A stretch of DNA of 64,000 bases from Sporosalibacterium faouarense (lineage in GTDB: Bacteria > Bacillota > Clostridia > Tissierellales > VENL01): assembly GCF_016765695.1 (NCBI RefSeq), contig NZ_JAETGO010000034.1:62001-126000 (forward strand), given 5' to 3'. Within the stretch, counting starts at the first letter, position 1. The number at the start of each line of letters is the position of its first letter. Below the pieces are notes generated by a model. That model was not told where the DNA came from. It did not search any database and saw nothing but the letters and a program-made list of their open reading frames with translations. Below are positions 8,188-17,280 of the stretch, in pieces. Position numbers and translations under genes: made by a program.

Positions 8188-11100
8188 ATGAAATTTACTC
8201 ACCTACATGTTCATACTGAATATAGTCTTTTAGATGGCGCATCTAGGGTAGATAAGCTCATAGATCGGGTTAAGGAGCTAGGAATGGAGAGTATAGCTAT
8301 TACTGATCATGGATCGATGTTTGGCGTAGTTGATTTTTACAAAACGGCAGTTAAAAAAGGTGTAAAGCCAATATTAGGCTGTGAAGTTTATGTGTCAAAA
8401 GGAAAATATACTGAAAAAAATCCAGGTAGAGATAAAAATCAATATCATCTTGTTCTGTTAGCTGAGAATAATACAGGGTATAAAAATTTAATGAAGATAG
8501 TTTCAGAAGGATATGTAAATGGCTTTTATTATAAGCCAAGAGTAGATCATTCAGTTTTGAAAAAATATAGTGAGGGAATCATAGTTTTAAGTGCTTGTTT
8601 AGGTGGGGAAGTTCAGAGTTACCTACTTAATAATAACTATGAAAAAGCCAAAGAGACTGCCCTATTATATAAATCCATTTTTGGAGAAGATAATTATTAT
8701 TTAGAATTACAAGATCATGGAATAGATGAACAAAAAGAAGTTAATAGGCAACTAATTAAATTAAGTAAAGAATGTAATATTCCTTTGATAGCTACTAACG
8801 ATATTCATTATACAAACAAGGAAGATTCAAAAGTTCATGATGTATTGTTATGTGTGCAAACTGGAACAACTGTTGATGAAGAAAATAGAATGAAGTTTCC
8901 ATCACCTGAGTTTTATTTAAAGTCACCAGAAGAAATGCAAAGTCTATTTCCAGATGTGCCTGAAGCAATGGAAAATACAGTGAAAATAGCCGAGAGATGT
9001 AATGTTAAATTGGATTTTGATACCTTACATCTTCCAGAGTATAAGGTCCCTGAAGGGTTTACGAATTCTGAATACTTAAGGAAGCTTTGTTATGATGGAT
9101 TAAAAGAAAGGTATAAAAATATAACTGATGAAATTAGGGAAAGGTTAGAGTTTGAATTAAATGTTATCGAAAGCATGGGATATGTGGATTATTTCTTAAT
9201 AGTATGGGATTTTATCAAATATGCTAAAGATAATGGAATCATGGTAGGGCCTGGAAGAGGATCGGCAGCAGGTAGTGTTGTATCCTATACTTTAGAGATA
9301 ATTGATATAGATCCAATAAAATATGGATTAATCTTTGAGAGATTTTTAAATCCTGAGAGAGTTACAATGCCCGATATAGATATTGACTTTTGCTATGAGA
9401 GAAGAGAGGAAGTTATTGAATATGTAGTTAGAAAATATGGTAAGGATAAGGTAGCTCAAATTGCTACTTTTGGTACAATGGCAGCAAGGGGTGCTATTAG
9501 AGATATAGGAAGAGCACTAAATATGAGCTATGGAGAAGTCGATATTATATGTAAGCAAATACCTATGGAATTAGGTATGACTATAGATAAGGCTTTAGAG
9601 GTTAATAAAAAGCTTTTAGAGCTGTATGAAGATGATGAAAGAATAAAAGAGTTATTGGACTTAGCTAGAGCCGTAGAAGGACTTTCTAGACACACTTCTA
9701 CCCATGCAGCTGGTGTTGTGATTTCTAAGCTACCGATTACTGAATATGTACCTTTATCACGAAATAATGATGCTATAACAACTCAATTTACAATGACTCA
9801 ATTAGAGGAATTAGGACTATTAAAAATGGACTTTTTAGGGTTGAGAACCTTAACTGTTATTAGGGATGCAATTGAGTTGATTAAAGAAAATCATAATAGA
9901 GAGATTGATTTTTCGGATTCAAATCATGATGATTCAAAGGTATATGAAATGTTTAGTAAAGGTGATACACTAGGTATATTCCAATTTGAAAGCACTGGTA
10001 TGAGACAATTCCTTAAGGAACTAAAGCCAACAGGATTTGAGGATATTGTGGCTGCAAACTCTTTGTTTAGACCAGGTCCTATGAATCAAATACCTAGATA
10101 TATTCAAAATAAAAATAATCCTGAGAAAGTTGAATATTTACATCCTAAATTAGAGCCAATACTAGATGTTACTTATGGTTGCATGGTTTATCAAGAACAG
10201 GTTATGCAAATTGTAAGAGATATCGGTGGATATTCTATGGGTCGTTCTGACTTAGTTAGAAGGGCAATGGGTAAAAAGAAAATGGATGTAATGGAGGAAG
10301 AAAGAAAGAACTTCATTTATGGCAAAAAGGATGATGATGGAAACATTGAAATAGCAGGTGCTATACGCAATGGTGTAAATGAAAAAATTGCTAATAAAGT
10401 ATATGATGACATGATAGAGTTTGGCAAGTATGCCTTTAATAAATCTCATTCTGCAGCCTATGCAGTTATAGCTTATCAAACAGCATATCTAAAGCAGTAC
10501 TATCCTGTTGAATTCATGGCAGCTCTTATGACTAGTGTTATCAATAATACTAACTCAGTATCTTTATATATACAAGAATGTAGAAGATTAGGTATAGAAG
10601 TATTACCGCCAGATGTAAACGAGAGCTTTTCTAAGTTTACAGTTTATGAAGGGAATATAAGGTTTGGTTTAGCTGCAGTTAAAAATGTGGGAAGGCCTGC
10701 CATAAAAGCTATTGTAAAGGCAAGGGAAGCAAAGGGCAGATTTAAAAGCTTTATGGATTTTTGCCAGAGAGTAGATACACAAGCTATAAACAAACGTGCT
10801 GTAGAGAGTCTTATAAAGTCTGGTGCCTTTGATTCTTTAGGAGTATATAGGGCTCAGCTATTAGCGGTATATGAAAGGATATTAGAAGGGGTTCATCAAG
10901 ATAGAAAGAGGAATATCCAAGGACAATTTTCACTATTTGATAAATTATCATCTGAAAATAATGGTAATTTAGGAGATGTTCAATTGCCAGATATAAAAGA
11001 ATTTCCGGAGAAGGTCAAGCTTTCAATGGAGAAAGAGATGACGGGAGTATACATCAGTGGACATCCTTTATCAAGTCATGAAGAAGAATTAAAGAAAATC

Positions 11101-11664
11101 TCAACTATTAATACTAATGAACTCATTGAATTAGGAGAGAATGCAGAGGAAGTCAGTTCAACTAGCAATATCAAGGATGGCAGTATAATCACCATTGGTG
11201 GCATTATTATTAGTAAGAAAAATAAAATAACTAAGAATAATAATATGATGGCATTTGCTACACTAGAAGATTTATATGGAACGGTTGAACTAATTGTATT
11301 TCCCAGGACATATGACAAATACACAAAGTATATTGCTGAAGATAGCATAGTTGTGGTCAAAGGTAGAATTAATATGAATGAAGAAGAAGAGCCAAAGGTA
11401 ATATGTGAAAGCATCAAGCCCCTTACTTCAATCAATAAAGAAAAATTATATGTTAAGATAGATACAGTTCAATCAATGTCAGTGTTAGAAGATGTAAAGA
11501 GTATCCTAGCTAATCATAGTGGTAATGTACCTGTTTATGTATATCTAGAGAAGAAGAAACAGACAATAATGGCAGAAAGGAACTATTGGGTCAATATCAA
11601 TAGTAAAAATTTATTATCTGAATTGAAGGGAATTCTAGGCAATAATAATGTTAAAGTCTGTTGA
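8188..11664 (+). CDS. dnaE: DNA polymerase III alpha subunit (DnaE type)
   Basis: A C-family replicative polymerase of 1158 residues. It has an N-terminal PHP domain (starts FTHLHVHTEYSLLDGA), the polymerase core with the catalytic PDIDIDF motif near residues 395-401, a palm/fingers region with GPGRGSAAGS, a helix-hairpin-helix region near 850-880 and a C-terminal OB fold (about 990-1075). In Bacillota DnaE works beside PolC, probably extending primers on the lagging strand. A longer frame begins at ATG 8179, but the ribosome site GAGAGG abuts that codon; the ATG at 8188 has proper spacing and gives the conserved MKFTHLHVH start. Confidence 0.95.
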   Translation: MKFTHLHVHTEYSLLDGASRVDKLIDRVKELGMESIAITDHGSMFGVVDFYKTAVKKGVKPILGCEVYVSKGKYTEKNPGRDKNQYHLVLLAENNTGYKNLMKIVSEGYVNGFYYKPRVDHSVLKKYSEGIIVLSACLGGEVQSYLLNNNYEKAKETALLYKSIFGEDNYYLELQDHGIDEQKEVNRQLIKLSKECNIPLIATNDIHYTNKEDSKVHDVLLCVQTGTTVDEENRMKFPSPEFYLKSPEEMQSLFPDVPEAMENTVKIAERCNVKLDFDTLHLPEYKVPEGFTNSEYLRKLCYDGLKERYKNITDEIRERLEFELNVIESMGYVDYFLIVWDFIKYAKDNGIMVGPGRGSAAGSVVSYTLEIIDIDPIKYGLIFERFLNPERVTMPDIDIDFCYERREEVIEYVVRKYGKDKVAQIATFGTMAARGAIRDIGRALNMSYGEVDIICKQIPMELGMTIDKALEVNKKLLELYEDDERIKELLDLARAVEGLSRHTSTHAAGVVISKLPITEYVPLSRNNDAITTQFTMTQLEELGLLKMDFLGLRTLTVIRDAIELIKENHNREIDFSDSNHDDSKVYEMFSKGDTLGIFQFESTGMRQFLKELKPTGFEDIVAANSLFRPGPMNQIPRYIQNKNNPEKVEYLHPKLEPILDVTYGCMVYQEQVMQIVRDIGGYSMGRSDLVRRAMGKKKMDVMEEERKNFIYGKKDDDGNIEIAGAIRNGVNEKIANKVYDDMIEFGKYAFNKSHSAAYAVIAYQTAYLKQYYPVEFMAALMTSVINNTNSVSLYIQECRRLGIEVLPPDVNESFSKFTVYEGNIRFGLAAVKNVGRPAIKAIVKAREAKGRFKSFMDFCQRVDTQAINKRAVESLIKSGAFDSLGVYRAQLLAVYERILEGVHQDRKRNIQGQFSLFDKLSSENNGNLGDVQLPDIKEFPEKVKLSMEKEMTGVYISGHPLSSHEEELKKISTINTNELIELGENAEEVSSTSNIKDGSIITIGGIIISKKNKITKNNNMMAFATLEDLYGTVELIVFPRTYDKYTKYIAEDSIVVVKGRINMNEEEEPKVICESIKPLTSINKEKLYVKIDTVQSMSVLEDVKSILANHSGNVPVYVYLEKKKQTIMAERNYWVNINSKNLLSELKGILGNNNVKVC

Positions 11665-11697
11665 TTTAGTTTCAGAGTTCTCTATATTTTTTGGATA

Positions 11698-11706
11698 TGA
11701 TATAAT
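11698..11706 (+). promoter_or_regulatory. extended -10 promoter candidate
   Basis: TGATATAAT at 11698-11706, a perfect extended -10 element 58 bp before the small gene at 11764 and downstream of dnaE. The lack of a clear -35 is compatible with this promoter class. Confidence 0.42.
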
Positions 11707-11763
11707 TGTTTTAATAGACTGGTGCAGAATCTTTTAATATATATTTACTTTGGGGGTTTAAGA

Positions 11764-11955
11764 ATGTGGACAGCAATTCATATGATTGAAGGAATTGAGG
11801 CTGCAAATGACATTAAAGATAAGCTTACTCAAGAAGGCTTTTTAGTTAAGGTGCAGTTGTTTTCAAAAGAAGGAGATAATACTATATATGAGATATTAGT
11901 ACCTGAATTTGAAGCTAGCGATGCCCATTCTGTATTAATTGACATAGGGTATTAA
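11764..11955 (+). CDS. small conserved protein upstream of pfkA
   Basis: A 63-residue protein beginning MWTAIHMIEGIEAANDI. It has a compact alpha/beta look (IYEILVPEFEASDAHSVL) resembling small putative signal-transducing or DUF2007-like ferredoxin-fold proteins found in clostridia before pfkA. I cannot assign a function. The ATG at 11764 is preferred because it follows a GGGGG site; an in-frame ATG at 11722 lies almost at the predicted transcription start and has no ribosome site. A terminator overlaps its stop codon, separating it partly from pfkA. Confidence 0.62.
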   Translation: MWTAIHMIEGIEAANDIKDKLTQEGFLVKVQLFSKEGDNTIYEILVPEFEASDAHSVLIDIGY

Positions 11956-11987
11956 GTATTTTAAAATACCCTATATTAAATTTTTTT
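11944..11987 (+). terminator. terminator between the small gene and pfkA
   Basis: Perfect 10-bp stem ATAGGGTATT (11944-11953) with AATACCCTAT (11965-11974), then TTTTTTT at 11981-11987. It overlaps the stop of the 63-residue protein and may attenuate read-through into pfkA. Confidence 0.78.
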
Positions 11988-12043
11988 GGTGGTGGGTCGA
12001 ATGGTGACCTGCATGGCATAATTCATTTATGAGGAGGTTTTTC

Positions 12044-13003
12044 ATGAAAACAATAGGAGTTTTAACAAGTGGGGGAGATGCACCAGGAATGAATGCAGCT
12101 GTTAGAGCAGTTGTAAGGTCTGGTATTTTCCATGGATTAAAGGTTATGGGTATTAAGCAAGGATATAAAGGATTAATAGAGGGAAACATAGAAGAGATGA
12201 ATTTATCCTCTGTAGCAGATATAATTCATAGAGGTGGTACTACCCTTAGAACTGCTAGAAGTGAAGAGTTTAAAACTGATGAAGGCAGAGGAAAGGCATT
12301 AAATGTTTTAAAGGTCTTTGGAATTGACGGATTAGTAGTTATAGGTGGTGACGGTTCCTTTAGAGGAGCAAATGCTTTAAGTAAGGAAGGAATTAAAACA
12401 ATTGGAGTACCTGGTACTATAGATAATGACTTAGGATATACTGATTATACTATAGGCTTTGATACGGCAATAAATACAGTAATTGATGCTATAAGCAAAA
12501 TAAGAGATACAACTACATCTCACGGTAGAGCTAATATTATAGAAGTTATGGGAAGACATTGTGGTGATATAGCTCTATATGCTGGATTAGCAGGAGGAGC
12601 AGAGAGTGTTATTGTCCCAGAAGAGGAATTTAGTGCTGATGCAGTCTGTAAAAAACTTATTAAAGGAAGAAATAGGGGCAAATTACATAGTATAATAATA
12701 TTAGCTGAGCATATAGTGAATCCATATGAGCTTAGCGAAGAAATAGAGGAAAAGACTGGTATAACGACAAGAGTTACTATTTTAGGGCATATTCAGAGGG
12801 GTGGGAGTCCATCGGCCTTCGATAGAATTTTGGCAAGTAAAATGGGAGCAAAGGCAGTAGAGCTTTTAACTAGTGAAGAGACTGGCAGAGTAGTTGGTGT
12901 CAAAGGTAATGAGATAATAAACTTACCCATTGATGAGGCTCTTAAAATAGAAAATAAATTTGATAAAAATATGTATAACTTAACAAAAATACTTTCAATT
13001 TAG
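12044..13003 (+). CDS. pfkA: ATP-dependent 6-phosphofructokinase
   Basis: A 319-residue bacterial PfkA converting fructose-6-phosphate to fructose-1,6-bisphosphate, the committed step of glycolysis. It starts [19 protein letters not shown] with the ATP-binding glycine loop; GGDGSF, the substrate/catalytic PGTIDND, MGRHCGD and the [13 protein letters not shown] segment are all present. Length is typical. The start at 12044 follows a strong AGGAGG site; the upstream in-frame ATG at 12029 overlaps that site and is rejected. It is followed by pyk after about 14 bp, a standard pfkA-pyk glycolytic operon. Confidence 0.96.
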   Translation: MKTIGVLTSGGDAPGMNAAVRAVVRSGIFHGLKVMGIKQGYKGLIEGNIEEMNLSSVADIIHRGGTTLRTARSEEFKTDEGRGKALNVLKVFGIDGLVVIGGDGSFRGANALSKEGIKTIGVPGTIDNDLGYTDYTIGFDTAINTVIDAISKIRDTTTSHGRANIIEVMGRHCGDIALYAGLAGGAESVIVPEEEFSADAVCKKLIKGRNRGKLHSIIILAEHIVNPYELSEEIEEKTGITTRVTILGHIQRGGSPSAFDRILASKMGAKAVELLTSEETGRVVGVKGNEIINLPIDEALKIENKFDKNMYNLTKILSI

Positions 13004-13017
13004 AGGTGAAAATTAAT

Positions 13018-14775
13018 ATGAGAAAAACGAAAATTGTATGTACTTTAGGACCTGCATCGGAGAGTGAAGATGTTTTAAAGCAATTAATTAATAATGGATT
13101 AAATGTTGCTAGGATGAATTTTTCCCATGGGAATCATCCTGAGCATAAAGTGAGAATTGATTTAGTTAAGAAAATTAGAAAGGATTTAAATAGACCTATA
13201 GCAATTATGCTTGATACAAAGGGACCTGAAATTAGAACAGGTGATTTTGAAAATGGCGAAATACATCTTGAAGAAGGTCAAGAATTCATAATTACAACTA
13301 GAGATATTTCAGGAAATCAAGAGATTTGTAATATTACATATAAGGGATTACCAAATGATATTGAAAAAGGTAATATTATTTTGATTGATGATGGACTAAT
13401 AGAGCTAGAGGTAGCAGAGGTAATTAATGAAACAGATATTAAATGTATTGTGCAAAATCCAGGACCAGTTAAAAATCATAAAGGTGTGAATGTACCAGGA
13501 GTTAAAATAAACTTACCTGCTATAACTGAAAAAGATATTAGTGATATCAAGTTCGGAATAGAAAATGACATTGATTTTATTGCTGCTTCCTTTATTAGAA
13601 AGCCAGAAGATGTTATAGAAATCAGGAAAATTTTAGAGGAAAATGATGCTGAACATGTTCAAATAATCTCTAAAATAGAAAATCAAGAGGGTGTAGACAA
13701 TATAAGAGAAATAATAGAGGTATCCGATGGAATCATGGTTGCCAGAGGAGACTTAGGAGTTGAAATCCCACCTGAAGATGTACCTTTAGTTCAAAAAAGC
13801 ATTATTAAATTATGTAATTTGGTAGGAAAGCCAGTTATAACAGCAACTCAAATGTTAGATTCTATGATAAGAAATCCTAGACCAACTAGAGCTGAAGTAA
13901 CTGATGTTGCCAATGCTATTATTGATGGAACCGATGCAATAATGTTATCAGGAGAAACAGCTGCAGGTAGATATCCAGAAGAAGCTGTTGAGACTATGTC
14001 AAGTATTGCAAAACGTATAGAAGATTCTCTTGACTATAAGAGAGCTCAGAGAGCTAAAATATTGGGTAAGGATATCACAATTACTAATGCAATAAGTCAT
14101 GCTACTTGTACAACAGCACAAAGCTTAGAGGCTTCAGCTATAATTACAGCTACTTCATCAGGGTATACTGCAAATGCTGTATCTAAGTTTAGACCTGAAT
14201 GTCCTATAATCGCACCTACTCCTTCAGATAAAGTAATGAGAAAGCTAGCACTTGTGTGGGGAGTATATCCAATATTATCTAAGGAAACTTCATCAACAGA
14301 TGAAATTATAGATATTTCAGTAGAAGATGCATTAAAGGAAGGTTTAATTCAGGAAGGAGATTTAGTAGTTATTACAGCAGGTGTTCCAGTTGGAGTATCA
14401 GGTAGTACCAACCTTATCAAAGTTCATGTAGTTGGAGAAATACTTATGAAAGGGACTGGAATTGGTGATAGGTCTGCCATAGGTAGAGTGTGCATAGCAA
14501 AAGATGAAAATGAGTTAAAAGAAAAATTTAAAGATGGGGATATAATCGTAGCTATTGACACTAATAAAGATATGGTGCCTTTTATGGAAAGAGCTTCTGC
14601 AATTGTTACAGAGCAAGGCGGACTTACTTCCCATGCTGCAATAGTAGGCTTAAGTCTTGGTAAACCAGTTATCGTAGGCGCTCATGACGCCGTTAAAGAA
14701 TTAACCCACTCAGAAATAGTTACTGTAGATAGTACTAGAGGATTAATTTATAAAGGAGAAGCTAGGGTCTTATAA
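13018..14775 (+). CDS. pyk: pyruvate kinase with C-terminal PEP-utiliser domain
   Basis: A 585-residue pyruvate kinase (PEP plus ADP to pyruvate plus ATP). It starts MRKTKIVCTLGPAS, with the active-site region ISKIENQEGVDN and MVARGDLGVEIP, then ATQMLDSM. Beyond the usual 470 residues it carries an extra C-terminal domain of about 80 residues containing GGLTSHAAIVGLSLGKPVIVG, the mobile PEP-utiliser/histidine domain found in Bacillus and clostridial enzymes. Start 13018 is preferred over the in-frame GTG at 13006, since GAGGTG is its ribosome site. Cotranscribed with pfkA; a strong terminator follows. Confidence 0.95.
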   Translation: MRKTKIVCTLGPASESEDVLKQLINNGLNVARMNFSHGNHPEHKVRIDLVKKIRKDLNRPIAIMLDTKGPEIRTGDFENGEIHLEEGQEFIITTRDISGNQEICNITYKGLPNDIEKGNIILIDDGLIELEVAEVINETDIKCIVQNPGPVKNHKGVNVPGVKINLPAITEKDISDIKFGIENDIDFIAASFIRKPEDVIEIRKILEENDAEHVQIISKIENQEGVDNIREIIEVSDGIMVARGDLGVEIPPEDVPLVQKSIIKLCNLVGKPVITATQMLDSMIRNPRPTRAEVTDVANAIIDGTDAIMLSGETAAGRYPEEAVETMSSIAKRIEDSLDYKRAQRAKILGKDITITNAISHATCTTAQSLEASAIITATSSGYTANAVSKFRPECPIIAPTPSDKVMRKLALVWGVYPILSKETSSTDEIIDISVEDALKEGLIQEGDLVVITAGVPVGVSGSTNLIKVHVVGEILMKGTGIGDRSAIGRVCIAKDENELKEKFKDGDIIVAIDTNKDMVPFMERASAIVTEQGGLTSHAAIVGLSLGKPVIVGAHDAVKELTHSEIVTVDSTRGLIYKGEARVL

Positions 14776-14803
14776 TAAAAAAATAGTTGTTAAGATTTAA
14801 ATT

Positions 14804-14835
14804 AAGGAGCTGAAATTTATATTTCAGCTCCTTTT
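14804..14835 (+). terminator. terminator of pfkA-pyk
   Basis: Perfect 13-bp stem AAGGAGCTGAAAT / ATTTCAGCTCCTT with TTAT loop, followed by TT. Confidence 0.88.
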
Positions 14836-14892
14836 AGAGATTCCAAATAGTATATGTTAGGATTTAGATATCTTTTATTTAACATAGGTAAG

Positions 14893-14901
14893 TGTTATAA
14901 T
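14893..14901 (+). promoter_or_regulatory. extended -10 promoter candidate for thioesterase-fxsA operon
   Basis: TGTTATAAT at 14893-14901, another TGn plus TATAAT element, about 90 bp before the TTG start at 14992. Confidence 0.4.
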
Positions 14902-14991
14902 TATAGACATAGTATTTTATTTTAGGACAAAAGCATTGATGGATAAATAAATAACTAAAATTATTAATACATATGTAATGGAGGGATAAAA

Positions 14992-15405
14992 TTGTCTCAA
15001 GAAACTACTTTTAGAACTAGATATGCTGAAACAGATCAAATGGGAGTAATATATCATGCAAACTATTTTACGTGGTTTGAAATAGGGAGAACTGATTTTT
15101 TTAGAAAAATGGGAATGACCTACAGAAGTTTGGAAGATGAAAATATTTTATTACCTGTTATAGATGTAGGATGTAAGTATATAATAGCTGCGAAATATGA
15201 TGATGAGATTACTGTTAAAACGAAACTAACTAAGTTAAAAGGGGTAAAGTTGCAATTTGAGTATGAAGTTTATAGAAAAGCTGATGATGTACTTTTAGCA
15301 AAGGGATATACTATGCATGCCTTTGTAAATAAAGAATTAAAACCTGTGAATTTTAGGAAAAGCTATAAGGCAGTTTGGGATATGCTGAGTGAAAATATAG
15401 AATAA
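14992..15405 (+). CDS. YbgC/4-hydroxybenzoyl-CoA-type acyl-CoA thioesterase
   Basis: A 137-residue hot-dog fold thioesterase. The signature RYAETDQMGVIYHANYFTWFE holds the catalytic Asp and the conserved Tyr/His/Asn of the YbgC/4HBT group. It likely hydrolyses short acyl-CoA thioesters; the natural substrate is not predictable. It starts with TTG at 14992, supported by GGAGGG about 8 bases upstream; no ATG fits better. fxsA follows after 13 bp, then a PPC-domain gene, forming a small operon of housekeeping proteins. Confidence 0.87.
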   Translation: MSQETTFRTRYAETDQMGVIYHANYFTWFEIGRTDFFRKMGMTYRSLEDENILLPVIDVGCKYIIAAKYDDEITVKTKLTKLKGVKLQFEYEVYRKADDVLLAKGYTMHAFVNKELKPVNFRKSYKAVWDMLSENIE

Positions 15406-15418
15406 TGGAGGAATTGCC

Positions 15419-15811
15419 ATGTTAATGAAGCTAATATTGCTATTTACAATTACACCCATTGTAGAGCTATACATTTTGTTTCAATTGTCAGGTGTGATGG
15501 GGACTTGGTCTACAATAGGATTAGTATTAGTAACAGGTATAGCAGGAGCATATTTAGCCAAAAGTGAAGGAAGACTCATTATAAGTAAAATAAAGATGGA
15601 GTTAAATGAAGGTAGAATTCCAGGGAACCAGCTTTTAAATGGACTATGTGTGTTGATAGGGGGAGCTTTCTTATTGACACCAGGGTTGATTACAGATATA
15701 TTAGGGTTTTGTCTAGTTATTCCAGGCATAAGAGAAATATTTAAGGCATTTATTAAGAGGAAATTTAAAAAAATGATAGAAGAGGGAAATATGAATATTT
15801 ATTTTAGATAA
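15419..15811 (+). CDS. fxsA: FxsA-family membrane protein
   Basis: A 130-residue FxsA homologue with three to four hydrophobic segments (about 4-22, 30-48, 75-105). The conserved PIVELYILFQL start and LLTPGLITDILGF core are present. FxsA is a cytoplasmic-membrane protein first known for suppressing F-plasmid exclusion of phage T7; its cellular role is unclear. Start at 15419 has a GGAGG site; the second ATG two codons later is also possible. It is in an operon with the thioesterase. Confidence 0.87.
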   Translation: MLMKLILLFTITPIVELYILFQLSGVMGTWSTIGLVLVTGIAGAYLAKSEGRLIISKIKMELNEGRIPGNQLLNGLCVLIGGAFLLTPGLITDILGFCLVIPGIREIFKAFIKRKFKKMIEEGNMNIYFR

Positions 15812-15858
15812 CTAGGGAGTAATAAAATTATAAAAGGGTATACAGAAAGGATGGTTTT

Positions 15859-16281
15859 ATGAAGTCTAAAAGATTTGGCAATAAGTATTTTTTAAGAATT
15901 GATAAAGGTGAGGAGGTTGTAGGTTCACTATATAACTTCTGTAAAGAGAATAATGTAAAACTAGGTTCACTAACGGGTTTAGGGGCAGCAGATAGATTAA
16001 CTGTAGGTCTATATAATACTGAGACCCATGAGTACCATAATAAAGAGTTGATAGGGGAATACGAGATAACTAATTTAACTGGTAATATAACTACTAAAGA
16101 TGGTGAATTGTACCTGCACTTACACATAACTGTTGGAAATGAGGAATATGAAGCCTTTGGTGGACATTTAAATGAATGTCATATAAGTGGAACTTGTGAA
16201 ATTATACTTGATACAGTAGATGGAGAAGTTGGTAGGTTCTTTGATGAATCATCTGGATTGAATATTTTTAAGATTGACTAA
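15859..16281 (+). CDS. PPC/DUF296-domain protein
   Basis: A 140-residue single-domain PPC (plant and prokaryote conserved, DUF296) protein, a fold related to AT-hook nuclear-localised proteins of plants. The conserved histidine pattern LHLHITVG...FGGHLNE could bind a metal ion. Prokaryotic members form trimers and are often called DNA-binding, but this is not established for stand-alone copies. Start ATG follows GAAAGG. It is probably the last gene of the thioesterase-fxsA operon; a terminator lies about 180 bp downstream. Confidence 0.82.
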   Translation: MKSKRFGNKYFLRIDKGEEVVGSLYNFCKENNVKLGSLTGLGAADRLTVGLYNTETHEYHNKELIGEYEITNLTGNITTKDGELYLHLHITVGNEEYEAFGGHLNECHISGTCEIILDTVDGEVGRFFDESSGLNIFKID

Positions 16282-16459
16282 AAAAAGTGGTAATAAAAAG
16301 ATGAATTGTAAACCTAAATGTCTATATAATCTATTATAAGGAAAATACTTAAGAGAGTATTTGTAAATATGGGTTAAAATGTATAAAATCATAAAAATTG
16401 GTTAAAAATGTTTAGTATGTCCTTGAATAGATCAGGGCTACTGATTCTAATTTATCTAA

Positions 16460-16497
16460 GCACACCTGATGTCTATTTCTAGGTGTGTACTTTTTTT
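16460..16497 (+). terminator. terminator of the thioesterase-fxsA-PPC operon
   Basis: Stem GCACACCT / AGGTGTGT with a 13-base loop followed by TTTTTTT. Confidence 0.65.
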
Positions 16498-16554
16498 GTA
16501 GCTACATGATAGGTGTATATTTTTAAAATTTAATTATTTGATTTTTAATTTAAT

Positions 16555-16590
16555 TATTACCCGCTATAAGCTAGCTTATAGCGGGTAATA
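16555..16590 (-). terminator. terminator of the small Cys-rich gene
   Basis: Perfect 36-bp palindrome centred between 16572 and 16573 (TATTACCCGC at one end, GCGGGTAATA at the other); minus-strand tail is T-rich. Confidence 0.75.
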
Positions 16591-16615
16591 TTACAAATAC
16601 TAAATTGTATTACTC

Positions 16616-16858
16616 TTATTCATTTGAAACAATAGTAGTCAAATTACTTAATATACCATTAAGAGAATTCATTAGGTCATTAGCTTGATCTGAACTCATA
16701 TCATCAGGAGCTGTTATACGAATACAGGGGATATCAACATTTAATTCAAAGCCAAGTATAACAACAGTTATAGGAACTGGAATAGCAATACATAGAAGCT
16801 CATCACCCTTACAGCATTTATTATGACATCTATGATTGCAGTATTCTCCGTCAGTCAT
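16616..16858 (-). CDS. small Cys/His-rich protein of unknown function
   Basis: An 80-residue protein I do not recognise. Its first 20 residues hold a dense Cys/His cluster (YCNHRCHNKCCKGDELLC), which may bind zinc. A hydrophobic stretch of about 20 residues (IAIPVPITVVILGFELNVDI) and an acidic, Ser/Asn-rich C-terminus follow. The ATG at 16858 is chosen because GGGAG lies about 10 bases upstream; an in-frame TTG two codons earlier is possible. The gene stands alone with a perfect palindromic terminator, supporting that it is real. A spore or surface role is speculation. Confidence 0.5.
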   Translation of the reverse strand: MTDGEYCNHRCHNKCCKGDELLCIAIPVPITVVILGFELNVDIPCIRITAPDDMSSDQANDLMNSLNGILSNLTTIVSNE

Positions 16859-17280
16859 TAGCAACTCACTCCCTTCGATTAAGCTAGTACATTATATTGT
16901 ATGATCTATAATATGTTACAAAGTAAGGCGTTATTTATATTGCTTAATAATAAAGTATTTGTTTAAAAAATCAAATAAAGGAGATTCGACTTGTAATTGG
17001 TAGAAAAATAATTATAAAATATAACTAACTTAAGATATACTATTTGAGTGAGGGAATGATAGTTAATATATATGAAAATTACTTATCAAACCTTTATGAA
17101 AGACTATATCATAGTGAATCATGTGTTCAGATATTTTAATATTAAAATTAAATGAAAATGATTCAATAAGCCATATAACCTATATAATCTAGAAAATAGA
17201 CTTAATATAAATATGGAATTACCCACTTGTATAATTCCTTTGAAAAATATGTTTACTAATAATAAGTAGGAGTGAGAAAG
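16859..17280. other. intergenic region upstream of rlmD
   Basis: About 420 bp of AT-rich DNA between divergent genes. A TATAAT hexamer at 17230-17235 lies about 45 bp before rlmD and could be its -10, but no -35 is convincing. On the minus strand a TATAAT about 35 bp before the Cys-rich gene is also possible. No ORF or stable hairpin stands out. Confidence 0.5.

Larger units (their letters stand above)
16282..16615. other. intergenic region with two terminators
   Basis: 334 bp between the convergent PPC gene and the small Cys-rich gene. It holds a plus-strand terminator (16460-16497) and a perfect palindrome serving the minus-strand gene (16555-16590). Nothing else was recognised. Confidence 0.6.

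Noticed and set aside
12001-12021. Six-codon frame before pfkA as a leader peptide
   Set aside because: No clear ribosome site and very short; no coupling with pfkA.
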